Below are positions 55,452-64,000 of a stretch of DNA of 64,000 nucleotides, in pieces (position 1 is the first letter of the stretch; every line of letters begins with the position of its first letter). The translations under genes and the position numbers were made by a program. The stretch comes from Arenibacter certesii DSM 19833 (GTDB taxonomy: Bacteria; Bacteroidota; Bacteroidia; Flavobacteriales; Flavobacteriaceae): the NCBI RefSeq assembly GCF_000429545.1, contig NZ_AUCB01000009.1, positions 110,667-174,666 on the forward strand. The letters run 5' to 3'. The notes under the pieces are model-generated. The model ran no database searches. It was given only the letters and a program-made list of their open reading frames with translations, and was not told the origin of the DNA.

Positions 55452-57209
55452 CTACTGAATTGTATCTACCGCTGTATTCTCCGATTTATTTTCTCCGGAT
55501 TTAATTTGTACTCCCTCTTTTCCTATCTTCATTTTAAAGGAATCTTCACCATCCTTAATATCGATATCCACTCCATTCTGATTGATTATTATTTTTCCGT
55601 CTCTATCAGAATTTTCTTCCTTATTCTTGTTGTGTTCACAATCTTGGCATTCCAACACTCCATTTTTAGCCATAATCCACAGGTGTTCTGTTATTTCACA
55701 TCCGTTCATATCTTGATCATTATCCGTTCTCAACATCCAACAGCGCTTAGGAAAGTTTTCAAATTTTACCATAGCTCCAATGGGCAAAAAAAGGTTTATC
55801 CTAATCTCTTGGTCCCTAAACTTATTATTTTTTGCAGTGGTTAAAAAATCATCCAATAAAAGGGTGTTATCCTGCAACAAATAGGAATAGTTTATTTTCC
55901 CTGCAGTTTCCGTAGCATCCCGCAAGGAGCTGCCGTTCGCTTTTTTGCGTATTTCTATATGCGCTAGGGAATCTTTTGAGCTTTTAATATAAAATCGAAT
56001 ATCATCAAATATTAAAACTTCCTCTCCATCTTCAGTGTAATCTAAAATTAACCCGTTAAACCCTAAAGTATTATCTTGTTCCTGCCATTTAGAAGATTTC
56101 AACTTTACGTTAATAAGTTGATTGGGGTTTTCCAATGGCAGGACTTTTTCAACGGTAACATTGCCAGTGTAAGCATGGGCAGCTGCTTGACTAATGCCAA
56201 ATACGCTTAATAGAATAATAGAGATTAACCAAAGCCCTAGTAAACTGAACTTCGCAACTTTCCCAATAGATTTTAGATTGTTCACTAATATTTTTAAGCC
56301 TAGATACATTAAAAAGAAAAAGGGAATGCCTATGGCGAAGAATACAAATAGAGAAACCAACCACACAGGGATATCGGTAGCGTTTACCATATGGTAATAT
56401 TCCATGCCAGGTATATGGATGATATCCAAAATGCCTACCGTAAAGAGTCCGATAATAAGAGAAACGATTCCCGCTGCTCCTGTGATAATTAGAATAATAC
56501 CGATAATCTTCCCTATAATTTTAAAAAGGAACATAATGATGTCGGCAATGGAGTTAAAAATACTTTTGCTACCGTTCTTTACACGATTGCCTACTTTTTC
56601 ATAGTTGACATTCTTAACTTTTTCGGCTACATCATCAAATCCTTCTTTAACTTTTTTTTCAATATTACTAATATTGATGGTTTCCCCTCTCATTGCTAGT
56701 TTTTGGGCAGTTGTAACAGCTTCTGGGGTCAGTATCCATAACAGTACATATATAAAGATAAAGCCGCCCCAGCTAAATATGGTCAATAAGACCCATAAAG
56801 ATCGTACCCATAATGCATCTATTCTAAAATAATGGCCCAATCCGGAGGAGACACCACCAATGTATTTATTGTCCGTGTCCCTATATAACTTCTTTACACT
56901 ACTGGATTTAGGGGTAGATTTGGGTTGGTCCTCAAAAATATCCTCATCCACCATATAATCTTCGGGCTGTCCCATGATGCTAATAACCTCGTCCACTTCT
57001 TTTTGGGTAATCACCTGACGATCATTTTCCATTTTTTCATGGAATAGTTCGGCAATCCTAGCTTCTATATCCGCTATAATTTCATCACTACCATGGGTAT
57101 TGGCAAAGGAGCGTTTTATGGCCTCTAAATATAGTTTTAGTTTAGAGTAGGCTTCTTCGTCTATATGAAAGAATAAATTGGCCAGATTTATATTTATTGT
57201 CTTGTTCAT
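55452..57209 (-). CDS. PspC domain membrane protein, PadR-linked
   Basis: 585 residues. A soluble N-terminal segment (IDEEAYSKLKLYLEAIKRSF) is followed by the PspC domain at about 108-165 (LYRDTDNKYIGGVSSGLGHYFRIDALWVR ... LLWILTPE), further membrane helices to about 355, and a C-terminal soluble beta domain with several cysteines. The start codon lies one base after the PadR stop codon, so the pair is coupled. Family role: envelope stress. The C-terminal domain resembles that of other flavobacterial PspC proteins. Confidence 0.88.
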   Translation of the reverse strand: MNKTININLANLFFHIDEEAYSKLKLYLEAIKRSFANTHGSDEIIADIEARIAELFHEKMENDRQVITQKEVDEVISIMGQPEDYMVDEDIFEDQPKSTPKSSSVKKLYRDTDNKYIGGVSSGLGHYFRIDALWVRSLWVLLTIFSWGGFIFIYVLLWILTPEAVTTAQKLAMRGETINISNIEKKVKEGFDDVAEKVKNVNYEKVGNRVKNGSKSIFNSIADIIMFLFKIIGKIIGIILIITGAAGIVSLIIGLFTVGILDIIHIPGMEYYHMVNATDIPVWLVSLFVFFAIGIPFFFLMYLGLKILVNNLKSIGKVAKFSLLGLWLISIILLSVFGISQAAAHAYTGNVTVEKVLPLENPNQLINVKLKSSKWQEQDNTLGFNGLILDYTEDGEEVLIFDDIRFYIKSSKDSLAHIEIRKKANGSSLRDATETAGKINYSYLLQDNTLLLDDFLTTAKNNKFRDQEIRINLFLPIGAMVKFENFPKRCWMLRTDNDQDMNGCEITEHLWIMAKNGVLECQDCEHNKNKEENSDRDGKIIINQNGVDIDIKDGEDSFKMKIGKEGVQIKSGENKSENTAVDTIQ

Positions 57210-57210
57210 T

Positions 57211-57546
57211 TTAGTTGTTTTTTGATTTGGTTACGAGGTTTGTCGCATTTCTTAATTCTTCCCAGGTAGTATCTAGTTCCTTGAGGAATAATTTGCCTTT
57301 CTCGGTTAGCGTATAATATTTTCTTGGGGGGCCAGAGGGAGATTCTTCCCAACGATAATTGAGGAGTCCCGCATTCTTTAATCTTGTTAGTAAAGGATAA
57401 ATTGTACCCTCTACCACTAGCATTTTAGCGTCTTTTAAGGTGTCCAGGATTTCGGAGGTGTATTTGTCCTTTCCATCTAAAATAGAAAGGATACAATATT
57501 CCAAAACGCCCTTTCGCATTTGCGCTTTTGTATTTTCAACGTTCAT
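57211..57546 (-). CDS. PadR family transcriptional regulator
   Basis: 111 residues. Winged helix: MRKGVLEYCILSILDGKDKYTSEILDTL (H1-H2), VEGTIYPLLTRLKNAGLLNYRWEES (recognition helix and wing), PRKYYTLTEKGKLFLKEL. PadR repressors usually control the membrane protein gene directly downstream, here PspC, with one base between them. Confidence 0.92.
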   Translation of the reverse strand: MNVENTKAQMRKGVLEYCILSILDGKDKYTSEILDTLKDAKMLVVEGTIYPLLTRLKNAGLLNYRWEESPSGPPRKYYTLTEKGKLFLKELDTTWEELRNATNLVTKSKNN

Positions 57547-57664
57547 AGTCGCATGATTATAATAAGTTAACTGTACGTTTTTCCCGCTGATTCTCTACAG
57601 ACGGAGGATTGATTTGATTGATGAATAAACTCCAGAATTAGTGTGATGAGCACTTCTGTTCCTT

Positions 57665-58147
57665 TTAAGTTATAAAATTGATGGTTAATGGATATTTAAA
57701 ATTATTCCCTTCGCTAGTACGAATGGTAGCCAATATGGTATAAACAATATTCACTATAAAAAGCACAATCTGTGCTGAACCTGCTAAAAGGATGGGCCAT
57801 AATATCCTCCCCAACTTCACGGGATTGAACGTAAAACCCAGATCAATGCCATTAAAGTCATTTATAGAGGAGAAGTTTAATAATCCCATATGGAATATAT
57901 CAGGTATAAAAACAAGGACAAACGGTATCGTTAAAATGCCAATACAAATAGAGTATAATAATAGGCTGATCTGAAAGTTAAGCGCTTGTTTCCCATTTGA
58001 GTCTATAAATGGATGATCGGATCTCTTCAACGTCCAAAGAACTAATGGTAAAATAAGATTACCAAAGGGGATACAATATTTGGAAAATGTGGAAGCATGG
58101 ATAATTGCCGATATATTTTTCTGGTGTTTGCTGAGTGTTTCTGTCAT
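57665..58147 (-). CDS. DUF4870 family membrane protein
   Basis: 160 residues with about four membrane helices. Conserved features: FGNLILPLVLWTLKRSDHPFIDSNGKQALNFQISLLLY and a C-terminal YTILATIRTSEGNNFKYPLTINFI. Small inner-membrane protein of unknown role, on the same strand 118 bases upstream of the PadR-PspC genes. Confidence 0.85.
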   Translation of the reverse strand: MTETLSKHQKNISAIIHASTFSKYCIPFGNLILPLVLWTLKRSDHPFIDSNGKQALNFQISLLLYSICIGILTIPFVLVFIPDIFHMGLLNFSSINDFNGIDLGFTFNPVKLGRILWPILLAGSAQIVLFIVNIVYTILATIRTSEGNNFKYPLTINFIT

Positions 58148-58282
58148 GGCATACTAGTTTCTTATGCAAATATATGTCTAAAGGAAGGTACTATGCAAAG
58201 CAAAGTACTATATATTAAGAAAACTTTAACATTCGTTGATTCATCATTTTTAGTTACTTTAGCTCAAATTAAACCTTCCCAT

Positions 58283-58738
58283 ATGGCATCTGAGACTAGT
58301 AAAATAAATACATTTTGTTTTTTTAAATTGCCAGCTGCATGGTGGACGGGAGTACGTTTACGGTACATTGATGAGCAAAAGGCGGTGGTTACCGTAAGAT
58401 ATCGATGGGTTAACCAAAATCCATTTAAATCCATGTTTTGGGCGGTACAGGGTATGGCAGCAGAATTATCTACAGGAGCCATGGTAATGGGTCAGATTAG
58501 GAAAAGTGGAAAAAAAATTTCCATGTTGGTAGCCAATAACAATGCCAATTTCTCTAAAAAGGCTACAGGTAAAATCACTTTTACTTGTGAGGACGGTCAT
58601 CTTATTAAAGAAGCCATAAGTAAAACTTTGTCTTCAGGGGAGGGGCAGACAGTATGGATGAAATCAATAGGTGTAAATGAGGAGGGAATAGTGGTGTCTA
58701 CCTTTAATTTTGAGTGGACTGTAAAGGTGAAAAATTAA
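58283..58738 (+). CDS. DUF4442 hotdog-fold protein (thioesterase-like)
   Basis: 151 residues from ATG 58283 (MASETSKINTFCFFKLPAAW). The frame extends upstream but would overlap the DUF4870 gene and has no homologous look. The core YRWVNQNPFKSMFWAVQGMAAELSTGA fits DUF4442, a YiiD/thioesterase-like hotdog domain. Cytosolic; substrate unknown, presumably an acyl thioester. Confidence 0.8.
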   Translation: MASETSKINTFCFFKLPAAWWTGVRLRYIDEQKAVVTVRYRWVNQNPFKSMFWAVQGMAAELSTGAMVMGQIRKSGKKISMLVANNNANFSKKATGKITFTCEDGHLIKEAISKTLSSGEGQTVWMKSIGVNEEGIVVSTFNFEWTVKVKN

Positions 58739-59001
58739 TTTGATAATTTTAAAATGTGTTAATTTCACAATAGGTGTTTTTGCCTGTAGCATACAGCCAA
58801 TGGTTCAAGACCTTGAATCTATAAATTCACTTTTTCTTAAATTAAATTGTAACAAATAGTACTTTTTTATTACTTATTTCAAGAATTATAATGCCCTAAT
58901 CAAAAGATCAAATGGTAATTTACTTTAGGGTAAGCAATATTATTTGCACTTGCTTATAAGATAAAAACCATAAAACAATAAAACCAATAAATCCAGATAT
59001 T

Positions 59002-59799
59002 ATGAATGCAAATGAAATAGATTATCACATTTACGGGGAAGAAATGCAATATGTAGAAATCGAATTGGATCCTCAAGAAGCGGTCGTAGCTGAGGCAGGT
59101 AGCTTTATGATGATGGAAACCGATATAAAAATGGATACTATATTTGGTGATGGTTCTAATCAGGATACGGGAGTTTTGGGAAAGTTGTTTTCTGCGGGGA
59201 AGCGTTTGCTAACTGGGGAGAGTTTGTTTATGACCGTTTTTTTAAATGTTGGACAAGGTAAAAAACATGTGAGTTTTGCATCTCCCTATCCAGGAAAGAT
59301 TATCCCCATTGACCTCACTGAATTTAGAGGGAAATTTATCTGTCAAAAAGATGCCTTCTTATGTGCTGCCAAAGGCGTTTCCGTAGGGATAGAATTTTCA
59401 AAAAAATTGGGCCGCGGACTCTTTGGAGGAGAGGGGTTTATAATGCAAAAGCTGGAAGGTGATGGGATTGCTTTTGTCCACGCTGGTGGAACCACTGCTA
59501 AGAAAACACTTGCTGCAGGAGAAGTTCTAAAAGTAGATACTGGGTGTATTATTGGCTTTACGCAGGATGTAGATTATGATATAGAATTTGTTGGAGGCAT
59601 TAAAAATACGGTCTTTGGTGGGGAAGGGCTCTTTTATGCGACACTTAGAGGCCCTGGCACCGTCTACATCCAATCCCTACCTTTTAGTCGACTAGCAGGC
59701 CGCGTTTTGGCATCCATACCAAGAGGAGGGAAGAAAAAAGGAGAAGGAAGTGTTCTGGGCGGATTAGGAGACCTTTTGGATGGGGATAATCGTTTTTAA
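59002..59799 (+). CDS. TIGR00266/AIM24 family protein
   Basis: 265 residues without signal. AIM24 core: VAEAGSFMMMETDIKMDTIFG, SLFMTVFLNVGQGKKHVSFASPYPGKI, the central Gly-rich EGFIMQKLEGDGIAFVHAGG and the end FGGEGLFYATLRGPGTVYIQSLPF. The family forms a double-psi-like beta barrel; role unknown. Gly-rich basic C-terminus. Confidence 0.9.
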   Translation: MNANEIDYHIYGEEMQYVEIELDPQEAVVAEAGSFMMMETDIKMDTIFGDGSNQDTGVLGKLFSAGKRLLTGESLFMTVFLNVGQGKKHVSFASPYPGKIIPIDLTEFRGKFICQKDAFLCAAKGVSVGIEFSKKLGRGLFGGEGFIMQKLEGDGIAFVHAGGTTAKKTLAAGEVLKVDTGCIIGFTQDVDYDIEFVGGIKNTVFGGEGLFYATLRGPGTVYIQSLPFSRLAGRVLASIPRGGKKKGEGSVLGGLGDLLDGDNRF

Positions 59800-59913
59800 C
59801 TTATTATATATTATTGGATAACTATTTTTAATTTCTAAATCAGGGATATCAGTATTTAATATGATGCTTTCTGTTGTAACTACCTCAAATTCAATTATAC
59901 ATATATTTTAACT

Positions 59914-60567
59914 ATGGATTTTAATGCACTCTTTCAATTTCTTACAGAGCTTAACCAAAATAACTCCAAGGAGTGGATGGATCAAAATAGGAAATGGTAT
60001 AAAGAAGTTAGGGATCAATATATAAAATGGCTGGATGAAATAGATCACCTTTTGGCTAGTCTAGATAATGGTTACTACCCAACATCTGGAAAGAAGGCTA
60101 TAAATCGTATTAATAATAATTTGATGTTTCATCCCAATAAGCCCATTTATAAGGATCATTTTGGCGCCGGTTTGGACAAAGCTCCAAATAGCGGCGACTT
60201 TTATATAGAAATAGGATGGAGTCAATCCATGCTAGCTGGGGGTATATGGAGGCCAAATGCAAATACCTTGCGAAGTATTAGGGAAGCCATAGACTACGAT
60301 GGAGAGGAATTGCAAAAAATATTAAATAAAAGCAGTTTTATGCAAACATTTGGGGGGCTTGTAGAGGATGGCCGACTTAAAACAGCGCCCAAAGGGTTTT
60401 CTAAGGCTCATCCTCATATAGAATTGCTTAGGAATAAAACTTTTGCTGTAATGCATCCGCTAAATCGGGAAGACATTTTGGCGCCAGACTTTAAGGAGAA
60501 ACTCGTTAAAGTCTACCAAGAAATGCTACCCTTCAGGAGGTACTTAAACAAAGCAATTACGGTCTAG
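59914..60567 (+). CDS. DUF2461 domain protein
   Basis: 217 residues. DUF2461 pattern: FLTELNQNNSKEWMDQNRKWYKEVRDQY, RINNNLMFHPNKPIYKDHFGAGL, GDFYIEIGWSQSMLAGGIWRPN, and APKGFSKAHPHIELLRNKTFAV. Uncharacterised cytosolic family. Same strand as the next genes, with a 66-base gap to nudK. Confidence 0.9.
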   Translation: MDFNALFQFLTELNQNNSKEWMDQNRKWYKEVRDQYIKWLDEIDHLLASLDNGYYPTSGKKAINRINNNLMFHPNKPIYKDHFGAGLDKAPNSGDFYIEIGWSQSMLAGGIWRPNANTLRSIREAIDYDGEELQKILNKSSFMQTFGGLVEDGRLKTAPKGFSKAHPHIELLRNKTFAVMHPLNREDILAPDFKEKLVKVYQEMLPFRRYLNKAITV

Positions 60568-60633
60568 AAAAGGAATACAGAAATATCGCCTTATATTTTA
60601 TAGTTTTGTGTTGGACCACAATACAGAAATATT

Positions 60634-61221
60634 TTGAAAAACGAGAACGTAAGAAATATAAAAAAGGAAGTTCTTTCCGACAATTGGTATACCCTAAATA
60701 AATTAACCTTTGAATATAAAAAAAAGGACGGCACATGGGAAAAGCAAATAAGAGAAGCTTACGATAGAGGAAATGGTGCTGCCATACTTTTGTATAACCC
60801 CAAAAAAGGAACAGTAATCCTAACCAAACAGTTTAGGATGCCTACCTATTTAAATGGCAACGATGATGGTATGATGATAGAAGTCTGTGCTGGAGTTTTA
60901 GAAGGGGATTCTCCAGAAACCTGTAGTAAGAAAGAGGCGGAGGAAGAAACGGGTTATAAGTTAAAAAAGGTAGAAAAGGTCTTTGAATCCTATATGTCAC
61001 CTGGTTCTGTTACAGAAATTCTTCACTATTTTATAGGTGAATATGATGAGGATATGAAAGTAGGTGAAGGGGGAGGAGCCGAAGATGAAACCGAGAATAT
61101 TGAGGTCTTAGAAGTGCCTTTTAATACCGCCTTAGAAATGATAGCCTCAGGGGAGATAAAAGACGCAAAAACTATCTTATTGCTGCAGTACGCCCAAATT
61201 AATTCGTTATGTCCTTATTGA
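60634..61221 (+). CDS. nudK: GDP-mannose pyrophosphatase-like Nudix hydrolase
   Basis: 195 residues starting at a TTG (no ATG is available at a sensible position). Aligned from memory with E. coli Nud[19 protein letters not shown], then the Nudix box region [24 protein letters not shown] and [19 protein letters not shown]. The first box Glu of the canonical GX5E is Ser here, while the metal-binding KEAxEExG core is kept. It hydrolyses GDP-mannose to GMP and mannose 1-phosphate. Followed 18 bases later by the MsrA-like gene. Confidence 0.85.
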   Translation: MKNENVRNIKKEVLSDNWYTLNKLTFEYKKKDGTWEKQIREAYDRGNGAAILLYNPKKGTVILTKQFRMPTYLNGNDDGMMIEVCAGVLEGDSPETCSKKEAEEETGYKLKKVEKVFESYMSPGSVTEILHYFIGEYDEDMKVGEGGGAEDETENIEVLEVPFNTALEMIASGEIKDAKTILLLQYAQINSLCPY

Positions 61222-61239
61222 TAATACGACCAATATAGT

Positions 61240-61737
61240 ATGGCGAAAACAAGTGAAATTGCTTTTGGTGGTGGCTGTCATTGGTGTACTGAAGCTGTAT
61301 TCCAAGCCTTAAAAGGTGTCGCCTACGTAAAGCAGGGATTTGTAGCCTCGGCAGGGGAGGCCAATACATTTTCTGAAGCCGTAATAGTAGCGTATTCTAA
61401 TACTAAAATAAATTTGGAAGATTTAATCCTAATCCATTTGCATACCCATAATGCCACTAGCTCCCATAGTATGCGTAAAAAATATAGGTCTGCAATCTAT
61501 ACTTTTAATGTGGCGGACGCCGATAGAGCTACAAAAGCCCTTCAGCGTTTTCAAATCCATTTTGAAGCCAAACTAATTACTAAAGTACTACCTTTTGTAG
61601 CGTTTAAAAGTTCGGATCCTATGTTTCATAATTACTACCTAAGAGATAAAGAAAAACCCTTTTGTCAACTTTATATCGCACCTAAATTAAAATTGCTACA
61701 AGAGAAATTCAAAAATTTTGTGGATCATTCAAAATAA
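61240..61737 (+). CDS. Divergent MsrA-like peptide methionine sulfoxide reductase
   Basis: 165 residues. The MsrA active site is recognisable as GGGCHWCTE (Cys 13, Glu 18), with His in place of the usual Phe, and YRSAIYTFN follows. The region between them (HLHTHNATSSHSMRKKYRSA) is diverged: the conserved Asp of the HDPTQ loop is Asn in THNAT and the GTQYRS loop is altered. It may act on a different sulfoxide or be partly inactive. In an operon-like position after nudK. Confidence 0.8.
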   Translation: MAKTSEIAFGGGCHWCTEAVFQALKGVAYVKQGFVASAGEANTFSEAVIVAYSNTKINLEDLILIHLHTHNATSSHSMRKKYRSAIYTFNVADADRATKALQRFQIHFEAKLITKVLPFVAFKSSDPMFHNYYLRDKEKPFCQLYIAPKLKLLQEKFKNFVDHSK

Positions 61738-61741
61738 GCAA

Positions 61742-63022
61742 TTAGTAATTATCCCTTAGATGCTCAAAAATATGTTGCATGGATCTCCTTACTGCTGCAC
61801 CACTTTTAATGAAATGATTGTTCATAAAACTAAAAATCAAGGTTTTACCAGAATTGGTGATCAAATAGCCGCTTAAACAATAATTATTTCCCAAGGAACC
61901 CGATTTGGCGTAAATATAGGGACCTGGATTTCCAGGAAATCTTTCCTCTAGTGTTCCAGAAACGCCTCCTAAAGGAAAAAGATGTAAGATCCGATCTTGT
62001 GGAAACTCCTCTACCATTTTGGTGAGAACCGCTACCATGGATTCTGGTGAAAATAAGTTATATCGGGAAAGGCCCGATCCATCTACCCAGCGAGGTGCTT
62101 GTTTTAAATCGGACAAATAATGCTCCAATACATATCTTCTTGCGGTCCCACTGTTTAATGTATCAGATAACGTAGAGGAGGACAGAATTAACAGTTGTTC
62201 TGCTAAAAAATTATCACTCTCTAACATCATTCTTTTATAAACAGAATCCGATGGAATGCTGTATAATGTTTTTTTTATCAACGATGGCATCTCCGCAACT
62301 ATTTTTATCTGTTGTTGCAGTACCGTTTCCAATAGACCCTTAGTGAGACTAGTATCTACCTTAAAGGGTACGCTGAGGGTATCTTTCCGACTTGTATCAA
62401 AATAGAATACATTTTTCTCCTCTTCCCTATTTCTTATATAATCGATAGGTACTACCTTATCTTGAAAAATTTTTGGAGTCACCATTAAACTGTCTGTCAT
62501 ATGGATGTCTACAATATTTCCATATAGTGGAAATCCACTCCTCTCTGGACTGTAATAACTGTCATAATCTTCCCATGCCCAACCTGGTCCAAATCTTTCT
62601 TCCTTAAAATGGTTGAGGTGGAGCGCAATATGGTTGTGTTTTTTAATTAGTTTTAATGCGGAAGAGTCTTTAAAATAAGGATGTAATAGTGTTGGATCTC
62701 CTGTGCCCTCTATAAATAGGGTGTCTTTATACGCTATATACTTAAGGGAAGGGATATTTTCTGGCAAGGTTTTTAACGCAGCATATAGCGTGAAAATTTT
62801 TGTATTACTTGCCGGAGTAAAGTATTTATTACTGTTATGGCTATAAATAGTATCCCTTGATTTAAGATCATAAATTAATACGCCCTGAAAGTAATCTTCA
62901 CTACTGTCTGAGCCGATTTCAGTATCTATTTTAGAAGTTATTTTTTTGATGTCTAGAGACTTACAACTAGTTGCTAAAAAAAGTAACAGCAGCAAAGTGG
63001 AGGCTTTCAAGTAATATTTCAT
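61742..63022 (-). CDS. dacB: D-alanyl-D-alanine carboxypeptidase/endopeptidase (PBP4, S13)
   Basis: 426 residues with lipoprotein signal ending FLATSC (Cys 20). Penicillin-binding motifs: S72-N-T-K75 in PASNTKIF, S269-D-N271 in LESDNFLAE, and K373-S-G375 in YAKSGSLG. Trims peptidoglycan peptides in the periplasm, anchored to a membrane. Its 3' end lies 4 bases from the msrA-like stop (convergent). Confidence 0.92.
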   Translation of the reverse strand: MKYYLKASTLLLLLFLATSCKSLDIKKITSKIDTEIGSDSSEDYFQGVLIYDLKSRDTIYSHNSNKYFTPASNTKIFTLYAALKTLPENIPSLKYIAYKDTLFIEGTGDPTLLHPYFKDSSALKLIKKHNHIALHLNHFKEERFGPGWAWEDYDSYYSPERSGFPLYGNIVDIHMTDSLMVTPKIFQDKVVPIDYIRNREEEKNVFYFDTSRKDTLSVPFKVDTSLTKGLLETVLQQQIKIVAEMPSLIKKTLYSIPSDSVYKRMMLESDNFLAEQLLILSSSTLSDTLNSGTARRYVLEHYLSDLKQAPRWVDGSGLSRYNLFSPESMVAVLTKMVEEFPQDRILHLFPLGGVSGTLEERFPGNPGPYIYAKSGSLGNNYCLSGYLITNSGKTLIFSFMNNHFIKSGAAVRRSMQHIFEHLRDNY

Positions 63023-63145
63023 AAATCGTAGTTGTAGGGAAAAAAGGCATGTTTGTACACTTTATCAGGTATTTATCAATTATTTAACGCTTAAAATGCA
63101 ATAATATATGCCATTTAAGGGTTATATTAGTAGTCAACCAATAAA

Positions 63146-63349
63146 ATGTTTTCAAATATGCCAAGAACTATGTTAGAGTACACTAAGACAGTACTCCAAA
63201 AGGTTAGTTTCGATTCAAGCTTATTTTGTAAGGAGCTAGAAAAAGCATTGACTAGATTATTGCCAATCGAAGTAGAAGAATTGAAACTCTGGTTACGGAG
63301 TTATATTTTTGATAAACCCGAACTAAAACAAAGTATTATATATTTGTAG
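63146..63349 (+). CDS. Small conserved-looking hypothetical protein (67 aa)
   Basis: 67 residues (or 63 from the second ATG, MPRTMLEYTKTVLQKVSFDS). Helical, with the pattern LEYTKTVLQKVSFDSSLFCKELEKALTRL, which I have seen in short flavobacterial proteins, but I cannot name a family. Followed closely by a strong terminator, which supports it as a transcribed unit. Confidence 0.65.
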   Translation: MFSNMPRTMLEYTKTVLQKVSFDSSLFCKELEKALTRLLPIEVEELKLWLRSYIFDKPELKQSIIYL

Positions 63350-63360
63350 GCCTAAATATT

Positions 63361-63386
63361 GACCCCTAACTTAGGGGTCTCTTTTT
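63361..63386 (+). terminator. Intrinsic terminator after the 67-aa gene
   Basis: Perfect 9-bp stem GACCCCTAA / TTAGGGGTC with a one-base gap, then a T-rich tract. Confidence 0.85.
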
Positions 63387-63740
63387 GTTTATTTCTTTTT
63401 TTGTTCTCAAAATTTGCTGGAAGGTTTAGTTGGAATGAAAGTGAAGCATCCTCCTATAATCTCTCTTATTGGAGCCTCATTCTCCATAAATTCATTCTTC
63501 GATATTTTACTCACTAGATCAGAGTTTAGAACTTCGATATTTGCAGTTAAATAGTAATAGTAAGTTCTGTCCTATGCGGAATGGGATGGCTCCAGATATA
63601 TGTCGATGGTATTAAATAAACTTAGTTTCAAGAGAAATCCATAAATTGGTCACCTAAGGCTAGAGCAACTATTTAGGCGCATTCAGAATTGACGCAACTG
63701 CTTGTTTATCAGGTATTTAATTCGTATATTTAGATATAAT
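63387..63740. other. Spacer containing the unknown left boundary of the insertion sequence
   Basis: About 350 bases without a convincing ORF or repeat. The insertion sequence must begin somewhere in its right part, but no target duplication or terminal inverted repeat can be fixed because the other end is outside the window. Confidence 0.5.
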
Positions 63741-63783
63741 AAAACCCCGAAAACGAGTCTCTAGCTCAAAAAACGGGGTTTTT
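63741..63783. terminator. Hairpin terminator inside the insertion sequence
   Basis: AAAACCCCG pairs with CGGGGTTTT across a 24-nt loop, followed by T. It sits 6 bases before the transposase ATG and would block transcripts entering from outside, as in several other insertion sequences. Confidence 0.7.
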
Positions 63784-63789
63784 ATCTTA

Positions 63790-64000
63790 ATGTCTATGTC
63801 CAAGATACGAAGAATCCACGATTTCCAGCACAGTTTTACATTTTCCTCCCAGACCGAAGAGTTCGATGCGTTTTACGCCCGGTTTCTCGAAAGCGATCTT
63901 GGCAAGATCTATATCGCCATCCCTTGGGACGAACTGGTAGCGGCCCTTGGTCTGAAGGAAGCCAAAAAGGGCCCAAGGTGCATCTTCTGCGCCAAGGGCA
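63790..64000 (+). CDS. Transposase, N-terminal part (truncated by window)
   Basis: Seventy codons are visible from ATG 63790 (or 63796): MSMSKIRRIHDFQHSFTFSS, then FYARFLESDLGKIYIAIPWD and LKEAKKGPRCIFCAKG. The DLGKIYxAIPWxxL pattern followed by a KGP/FxPKG-like segment is what I recall from DDE transposases of the IS1182/IS5-like group in Bacteroidota; the catalytic residues lie beyond the window. GC-rich codons (GCC, CTC, GGC) contrast with all other genes here. Confidence 0.7.
   Translation, partial: MSMSKIRRIHDFQHSFTFSSQTEEFDAFYARFLESDLGKIYIAIPWDELVAALGLKEAKKGPRCIFCAKG

Larger units (their letters stand above)
63690..64000 (+). mobile_element. Insertion sequence, left part only
   Basis: Left end approximate. 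Contains the hairpin at 63741-63783 and the start of a transposase gene with a GC content well above the flanking AT-rich genome, indicating recent arrival. Confidence 0.65.

Noticed and set aside
58097..58282. N-terminal extension of the DUF4442 frame overlapping the DUF4870 gene
   Set aside because: The overlap is antisense to a real gene start and the extension has no domain-like character.
63061..63719. 15-base direct repeat TTTATCAGGTATTTA at 63061 and 63705
   Set aside because: AT-rich 15-mers can recur by chance in 64 kb, and nothing else flanking the copies matches; it is not a target duplication that can be defended.

Overview
The window is chromosomal DNA of a Bacteroidota bacterium, almost certainly a marine member of the Flavobacteriaceae (Arenibacter/Maribacter/Zobellia-like; genus not resolvable from sequence alone). 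The evidence is a SprB-repeat adhesin with a type IX secretion C-terminal domain, two SusC/SusD pairs, a one-protein hybrid two-component regulator, Bacteroidota lipoprotein signals, low GC, and many lineage-typical families (DUF5007, DUF3472, GIN domain, PadR-PspC, CbpA/CbpM). No rRNA, tRNA or CRISPR array was seen.

Layout. 1-10.8 kb: 3' part of a giant T9SS adhesin, a PafA-type alkaline phosphatase, a TauE/SafE permease, an aldo/keto reductase, and a YceI - outer-membrane barrel - YceI cluster. 10.8-20.3 kb: a Tat-exported Gfo/Idh/MocA oxidoreductase, a DUF1003 membrane protein, an APC permease, a small HMA-like protein, a GH63-like glucosidase and a second Tat-exported oxidoreductase. 20.5-34.8 kb, all minus strand: PUL A (SusC-SusD), then PUL B (SusC-SusD-fasciclin-DUF5007 plus a truncated M60 glycopeptidase) with a GH109 alpha-N-acetylgalactosaminidase-like gene. 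34.9-47.9 kb, all plus strand: the hybrid two-component regulator, DUF3472 protein, sulfatase, M28 peptidase, a formylglycine-generating enzyme carrying an export signal, galactokinase and a ROK sugar kinase. 47.9-63.3 kb: housekeeping and stress genes (CbpM/CbpA, thioredoxin, USP, thioredoxin reductase, dipeptide epimerase operon, PadR-PspC, GIN adhesin, AIM24, NudK, MsrA, DacB). The right edge enters an insertion sequence whose base composition differs from its surroundings.

Functional reading (inference). The 25.7-47.9 kb block fits uptake and breakdown of a sulfated, GalNAc/galactose-bearing glycoprotein or polysaccharide. M60 and GH109 families act on O-glycans; the sulfatase with its own FGE removes sulfate; the M28 peptidase trims peptides; GalK and the ROK kinase phosphorylate released sugars. 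A near-palindromic 18-bp element shared by the two SusC upstream regions suggests that one regulator, possibly the adjacent hybrid sensor, controls both transporters.

The most unusual structures are non-coding. Three spacers of the sulfatase/FGE block contain arrays of degenerate 8-bp units (AATNNNNN) in strict phase; each starts at, or runs into, the stop region of the upstream gene. A second family of decayed palindromic repeats is scattered at 10.9, 13.3 and 45.3 kb.
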